From Brachybacterium halotolerans (lineage in GTDB: Bacteria > Actinomycetota > Actinomycetes > Actinomycetales > Dermabacteraceae), in contig NZ_JAEDAJ010000001.1 in the NCBI RefSeq assembly GCF_016623465.1, positions 751,963 to 815,962 on the forward strand: DNA of 64,000 nt. The letters run 5' to 3'. How positions within the stretch are numbered: position 1 is the stretch's first letter; each line of letters opens with the position of its first letter. The notes under the pieces were generated by a model. The model was not told the DNA's origin. It saw only the letters and a list, made by a program, of their open reading frames with translations, and ran no database searches. A program made the translations under genes and the position numbers. Of this stretch, positions 59,851-64,000 are shown piece by piece.

Positions 59851-59884
59851 CCTCCGCGAACAGCCACCGAGACAGGAGTGGGCC

Positions 59885-60613
59885 ATGGACATCGACGCCG
59901 GCGCCGGCGCACCGGAGATCGTCGCCCATCGCGGGGATCCTGTCGGCGCGATCGAGAACACGCGCGAGGCGATCACGCGGGCCACGGCGTCGGGTGCCCG
60001 CACGGTCGAGATCGACGTGCGACTGACGGCCGACGGCATCCCCGTGCTGCTGCACGACCCGACGCTGGAACGGCTCTGGGGCGATCCACGCCCGATCGCG
60101 GACATCTCGCATGGGGAGCTGGCCGACCTCGCGCCGCAGATCCCCACTCTGGTCGAGGCGCTGCAGGTCGCGGCTCCCGCCCGACTGCTCATCGACATGC
60201 CGGACGCGTCACCGGCCGCCGCGAGCGCCGTGGCCATGGCCGACGCGCGCCGGGGCGCCCCGCAGCTCCCGCCGCCCGCGTGGTGCGGCGACCTCATGGC
60301 CCTGCGCATCATCCGCGATGCCGATGCCGAGGCGGAGATCTGGATGACCTGGAAGGAGGACGGCATGCCCTCGCGCGATCTCGTCGACAGCCTGCGACCT
60401 CGCTTCTGGAACCCCGAGCACAACAGGGTCACGGCCCGCAGCGCGGCTGCCGCGCGCGCCCTGGGCATGGAGGTCTCGTGCTGGACGGTCGACGACCCCG
60501 CGCGCGCCCGGGACCTGGCCGCCCTCGGGGTCCGGGCGATCATCTCCAACCGCGCCGCGCAGGTCAGGGACGCGTTCGCCGACGGGCGGTCTGGAAGCCC
60601 GGCGCAGGTCTAG
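59885..60613 (+). CDS. Glycerophosphodiester phosphodiesterase (GDPD/UgpQ-like)
   Basis: A 242-residue TIM-barrel enzyme that hydrolyses glycerophosphodiesters to glycerol-3-phosphate and an alcohol. Catalytic motifs are IVAHRGDPVGAIENT (His-Arg and Glu-Asn), VEIDVRLTADGIPVLLHDPT (Glu, Asp, His) and CWTVDD near the C-terminus. It has no signal peptide, so it is cytoplasmic. GACAGGAG precedes ATG 59885. Palindrome A2 follows its stop. Confidence 0.9.
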   Translation: MDIDAGAGAPEIVAHRGDPVGAIENTREAITRATASGARTVEIDVRLTADGIPVLLHDPTLERLWGDPRPIADISHGELADLAPQIPTLVEALQVAAPARLLIDMPDASPAAASAVAMADARRGAPQLPPPAWCGDLMALRIIRDADAEAEIWMTWKEDGMPSRDLVDSLRPRFWNPEHNRVTARSAAAARALGMEVSCWTVDDPARARDLAALGVRAIISNRAAQVRDAFADGRSGSPAQV

Positions 60614-60692
60614 CCGGCTCAGGCCTGGGCCCGCCTCAGGTCCCCAGCCGAGCCGAGGGCCTTCGCACCGCCGACGGCCTTCGACGTCACGG

Positions 60693-60750
60693 AGCGGCAT
60701 ATAGCGGACGCCTCTGCCATATATGGCAGAGGCGTCCGCTATATGCCGCT
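60693..60750. repeat. Palindromic element A2 (58-bp perfect inverted repeat)
   Basis: Two 29-nt arms match perfectly with no spacer: AGCGGCAT, ATAGCGG, ACGC, CTCTGCCA, TA, then the mirror image. It lies between the convergent GDPD and gltA genes. The framework ATAGCGG-4N-CTCTGCCA and the outer GCCGCT..GCGACA flank are shared with element A1 at 6595-6636, while the inner four bases and one other differ in both arms at once. Confidence 0.88.
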
Positions 60751-60881
60751 GGGCGACAGATCAGCGCCGCGGCAAGGGCCAGTGCAGCAGTCTCGGGCAA
60801 CGGGACATCAGCCCCGTCGAGGTGCGACGACCCCAGCTCAGGTGCCCACACCCCGCGACCGACCGCGAGGCCCCGGCCCGC

Positions 60882-62279
<1,398 letters not shown>

Positions 62280-62328
62280 GTGCTCTCCGTTGTGCATCGG
62301 CGTCGGTGGGGGCCGACGGGCGACCCTG

Positions 62329-62392
62329 GGTCGTGCGGCGGGACGCAAGGGGCGTCCCGATGGTCGTGCGGCGGGACGCGAGGAGCGTCCCG
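62329..62392. repeat. Two direct repeats of a 31-bp hairpin unit between dapC and gltA
   Basis: GGTCGTGCGGCGGGACGC... begins at 62329 and again at 62362 (33-bp period, two mismatches). Each unit has a hairpin GGGACGC/GCGTCCC. They lie 50-113 bp upstream of the gltA start. They could form a terminator for dapC or a leader regulating gltA. The remaining 90 bp up to the dapC stop are GC-rich with no other feature I can name. Confidence 0.7.
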
Positions 62393-62481
62393 GGGGTTGG
62401 TCCGGTCCGGGGACCGGTGCGGTCGGGGTCAGGTGCGGGTCTGGGCCGGGGCCGGTGCGGCCCTCGGGTCCCGGTGGCGGA

Positions 62482-63693
62482 TCAGCGGCGGGTGAGCCGC
62501 TCGACCGCGGCGGAGATCCGTTCGTCGCTCGCGGTCAGTGCGATGCGGACGAAACGCTCCCCCGCCTCACCATAGAACATTCCGGGGGCGGTGAGGATTC
62601 CCAGCTTCGCGAGCTCGTGGACGCTGGCCATGGAGTCCTCGCCGAAGGTGGTCCAGAGGTACAGCCCCGCGCGCGACCCGTGGATCTCGCCGCCGAAGCC
62701 CTCGACGGCCTCGCGCAGCGCGGTGCGGCGGGCGCGGTAGACGCCGTGCTGGGCGCGCACGGCGTCGTCGTCGGCCAGAGCGGCCGTCATGGCGACCTGC
62801 ACGGGGGTGGGCAGCATCATCCCGGCCTGCTTGCGGATGGCGGTGAGCTCGCCCACGAGCTCCGGGTCGCCGGCGACGAACGCCGCCCGGTAGCCCGCGA
62901 GGTTCGACTGCTTCGAGAGCGAGTACACGCAGAGCAGCCCGGTGAGGTCGCCGCCGTGCACGCGCGGATCCAGGATCGAGGGCACCTCCTCGACGTCCCA
63001 GGGCAGCAGGGCGTAGCACTCGTCGGAGGCGACGATGATGCCCCGCTCGCGCGCCCACGAGACGATGCTGCGCAGCTGGGAGACGTCCAGGACCTCGCCG
63101 GTCGGGTTCCCCGGGGAGTTCAGCCACAGCAGGCCGATCCGCTCGAGGTCCTCGGCGTCGATCGCGGCGTCGCCCTCGGCGGCCAGGCGCTCCATGTCGA
63201 CGGGCACGCTGCGGGCGCCCACGAAGCGCGCCCCCATGTCGTAGGTCGGGTAGGCGACGTGCGGGAAGGCGACGGCGCCGTCCGCCCCGATGCCGAGCTG
63301 GAAGGGCAGGTGGGCGACGAGCTCCTTGGAGCCGACAGTCGGCAGCACGTGCTCGTGGCCGATGCCCGCCGCGCCTGCGGACCCACCGTCGGACCCGCCG
63401 TCGGACCCCGCTCCGGCGCCGGCTCCGCGGCGCCTCACCACGAAGTCCACGAGCGCATCGCGCAGGGCCGCGGTGCCGATGGTGGTCGGGTAGCCGTGGG
63501 CGTCGGACGCCTCCCGCAGCGCCTGCTGCACGCGTTCGGGGGTCGGGTCCACGGGCGTGCCGACGGACAGGTCGACGAGTCCGCCCGGGTGGGCGCTCGC
63601 CGCGCTCTTGGCCTCCGCGAGGGAGTCCCAGGGGAAGGCGGGCAGGCGCGCGGCCAGGGGCTCGCGCGGGGCCGACGGGCGGTGCTGCGCCAT
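62482..63693 (-). CDS. dapC: Succinyldiaminopimelate aminotransferase
   Basis: A 403-residue PLP-dependent class I/II aminotransferase for the succinylase lysine pathway. The PLP lysine is in SLSKQSNLAGYR (about residue 255), with LNSPGNPTGEVL and ASDECYALL as cofactor-site motifs. A Gly/Ala/Ser-rich insertion (GAGAGAGSDGGSDGGSAGAA, about 90-110) makes it longer than typical homologues. AGAAGGATC precedes ATG 63693. It follows fdxA on the same strand, an actinobacterial arrangement (M. tuberculosis Rv1177-Rv1178, from memory). Confidence 0.9.
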   Translation of the reverse strand: MAQHRPSAPREPLAARLPAFPWDSLAEAKSAASAHPGGLVDLSVGTPVDPTPERVQQALREASDAHGYPTTIGTAALRDALVDFVVRRRGAGAGAGSDGGSDGGSAGAAGIGHEHVLPTVGSKELVAHLPFQLGIGADGAVAFPHVAYPTYDMGARFVGARSVPVDMERLAAEGDAAIDAEDLERIGLLWLNSPGNPTGEVLDVSQLRSIVSWARERGIIVASDECYALLPWDVEEVPSILDPRVHGGDLTGLLCVYSLSKQSNLAGYRAAFVAGDPELVGELTAIRKQAGMMLPTPVQVAMTAALADDDAVRAQHGVYRARRTALREAVEGFGGEIHGSRAGLYLWTTFGEDSMASVHELAKLGILTAPGMFYGEAGERFVRIALTASDERISAAVERLTRR

Positions 63694-63730
63694 CAGATCC
63701 TTCTTTCCAGACTGCGTTCCGGGCCGCTCA

Positions 63731-63779
63731 GCGCAGAGGTCGCCTCACGCGTCCCCGCGCAGAGGTCGCCTCACGCGTC
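63731..63779. repeat. 26-bp tandem duplication at the end of fdxA
   Basis: A 23-bp string beginning GCGCAGAGGTCGCC occurs identically at 63731-63753 and 63757-63779. The second copy contains the fdxA stop codon and final codons. It is a recent tandem duplication in the 3' untranslated region. Confidence 0.85.
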
Positions 63780-64000
63780 GTTCGGGTTCGGCGGGAGCGC
63801 CTCGATGAGCGGGTGGTCCTTGTCGATGACGCCCATCTTCGCAGCCCCGCCGGGGGCGCCGAGCTCGTCGAAGAACTCGACGTTGGCCTTGTAGTAGTCG
63901 GCCCACTCGTCCGGGAGGTCGTCCTCGTAGTAGATCGCCTCGACCGGGCAGACGGGCTCGCAGGCGCCGCAGTCCACGCACTCGTCGGGCTGGATGTACA
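63771..64000 (-). CDS. fdxA: Ferredoxin FdxA (7Fe-8S type), 5' end off the window
   Basis: The C-terminal 75 or so residues are visible: [20 protein letters not shown] (the 4Fe-4S motif CxxCxxCxxxCP), then [14 protein letters not shown] and [20 protein letters not shown]. This matches small actinobacterial ferredoxins with a C-terminal extension. The N-terminal cluster residues lie beyond position 64000. It passes electrons to oxidoreductases not identified here. Its 3' end carries the tandem duplication described separately. Confidence 0.95.
   Translation of the reverse strand, partial: YIQPDECVDCGACEPVCPVEAIYYEDDLPDEWADYYKANVEFFDELGAPGGAAKMGVIDKDHPLIEALPPNPNDA

Overview
This window is chromosomal DNA from a very GC-rich actinobacterium. 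Codon third positions are almost all G or C, GTG and TTG starts are frequent, and marker genes include whiB7, adnA/adnB, uvrD2, and DUF3107, DUF3117 and DUF2342 proteins. A Brachybacterium-like member of the Dermabacteraceae is my best guess, but that is inference only. I saw no tRNA, rRNA, insertion sequence, CRISPR array or integrase. About 50 protein genes fill nearly all of the sequence.

Layout. At 0-6.5 kb lie an operator-controlled MFS exporter beside a partial divergent gene, a divergent pair of hotdog acyl-CoA thioesterases, and a carbohydrate ABC importer (two permeases and a lipoprotein, without an ATPase). At 6.7-12.9 kb are glgP, an acetyltransferase, the translation factor ettA and a HAD hydrolase. 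From 12.9 to 36.8 kb the gene content resembles the M. tuberculosis Rv3194c-Rv3211 neighbourhood as I remember it: YlbL-type PDZ-Lon protease, DUF2342 protein, Nudix, whiB7, uvrD2, nudC, the adnA-adnB end-resection helicase-nuclease, TetR, DUF3107 and a DEAD-box helicase. From 36.9 to 64 kb it resembles the Rv1177-Rv1232c region: MgtE-N/CBS protein, DUF1003, Mrp, TatB, O-methyltransferase, DUF3117, LOG, dapE, dapD, dapC and ferredoxin. A 5.9-kb set of transport and regulatory genes sits between dapE and dapD, which I remember as neighbours in M. tuberculosis.

How the genes work together. The sugar importer and glgP fit maltodextrin or alpha-glucan use. dapC, dapD and dapE belong to the succinylase route to meso-diaminopimelate and lysine. 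AdnAB, UvrD2 and NudC serve DNA repair and nucleotide housekeeping. WhiB7 would coordinate intrinsic antibiotic resistance. TatB serves a twin-arginine system for which at least one clear candidate substrate is encoded here.

Non-coding features stand out. Four long palindromes fall into two sequence families, and three of the four lie between convergent genes. At about 17.4-17.7 kb, three DnaA-box-like sites precede a good promoter, a strongly structured RNA and a terminator; I cannot assign this to a known RNA family. The whiB7 leader has an A-tract promoter and a 39-codon upstream ORF. At least 17 genes carry a -10-like hexamer exactly 6-7 nt before the start codon, which points to widespread leaderless transcription.
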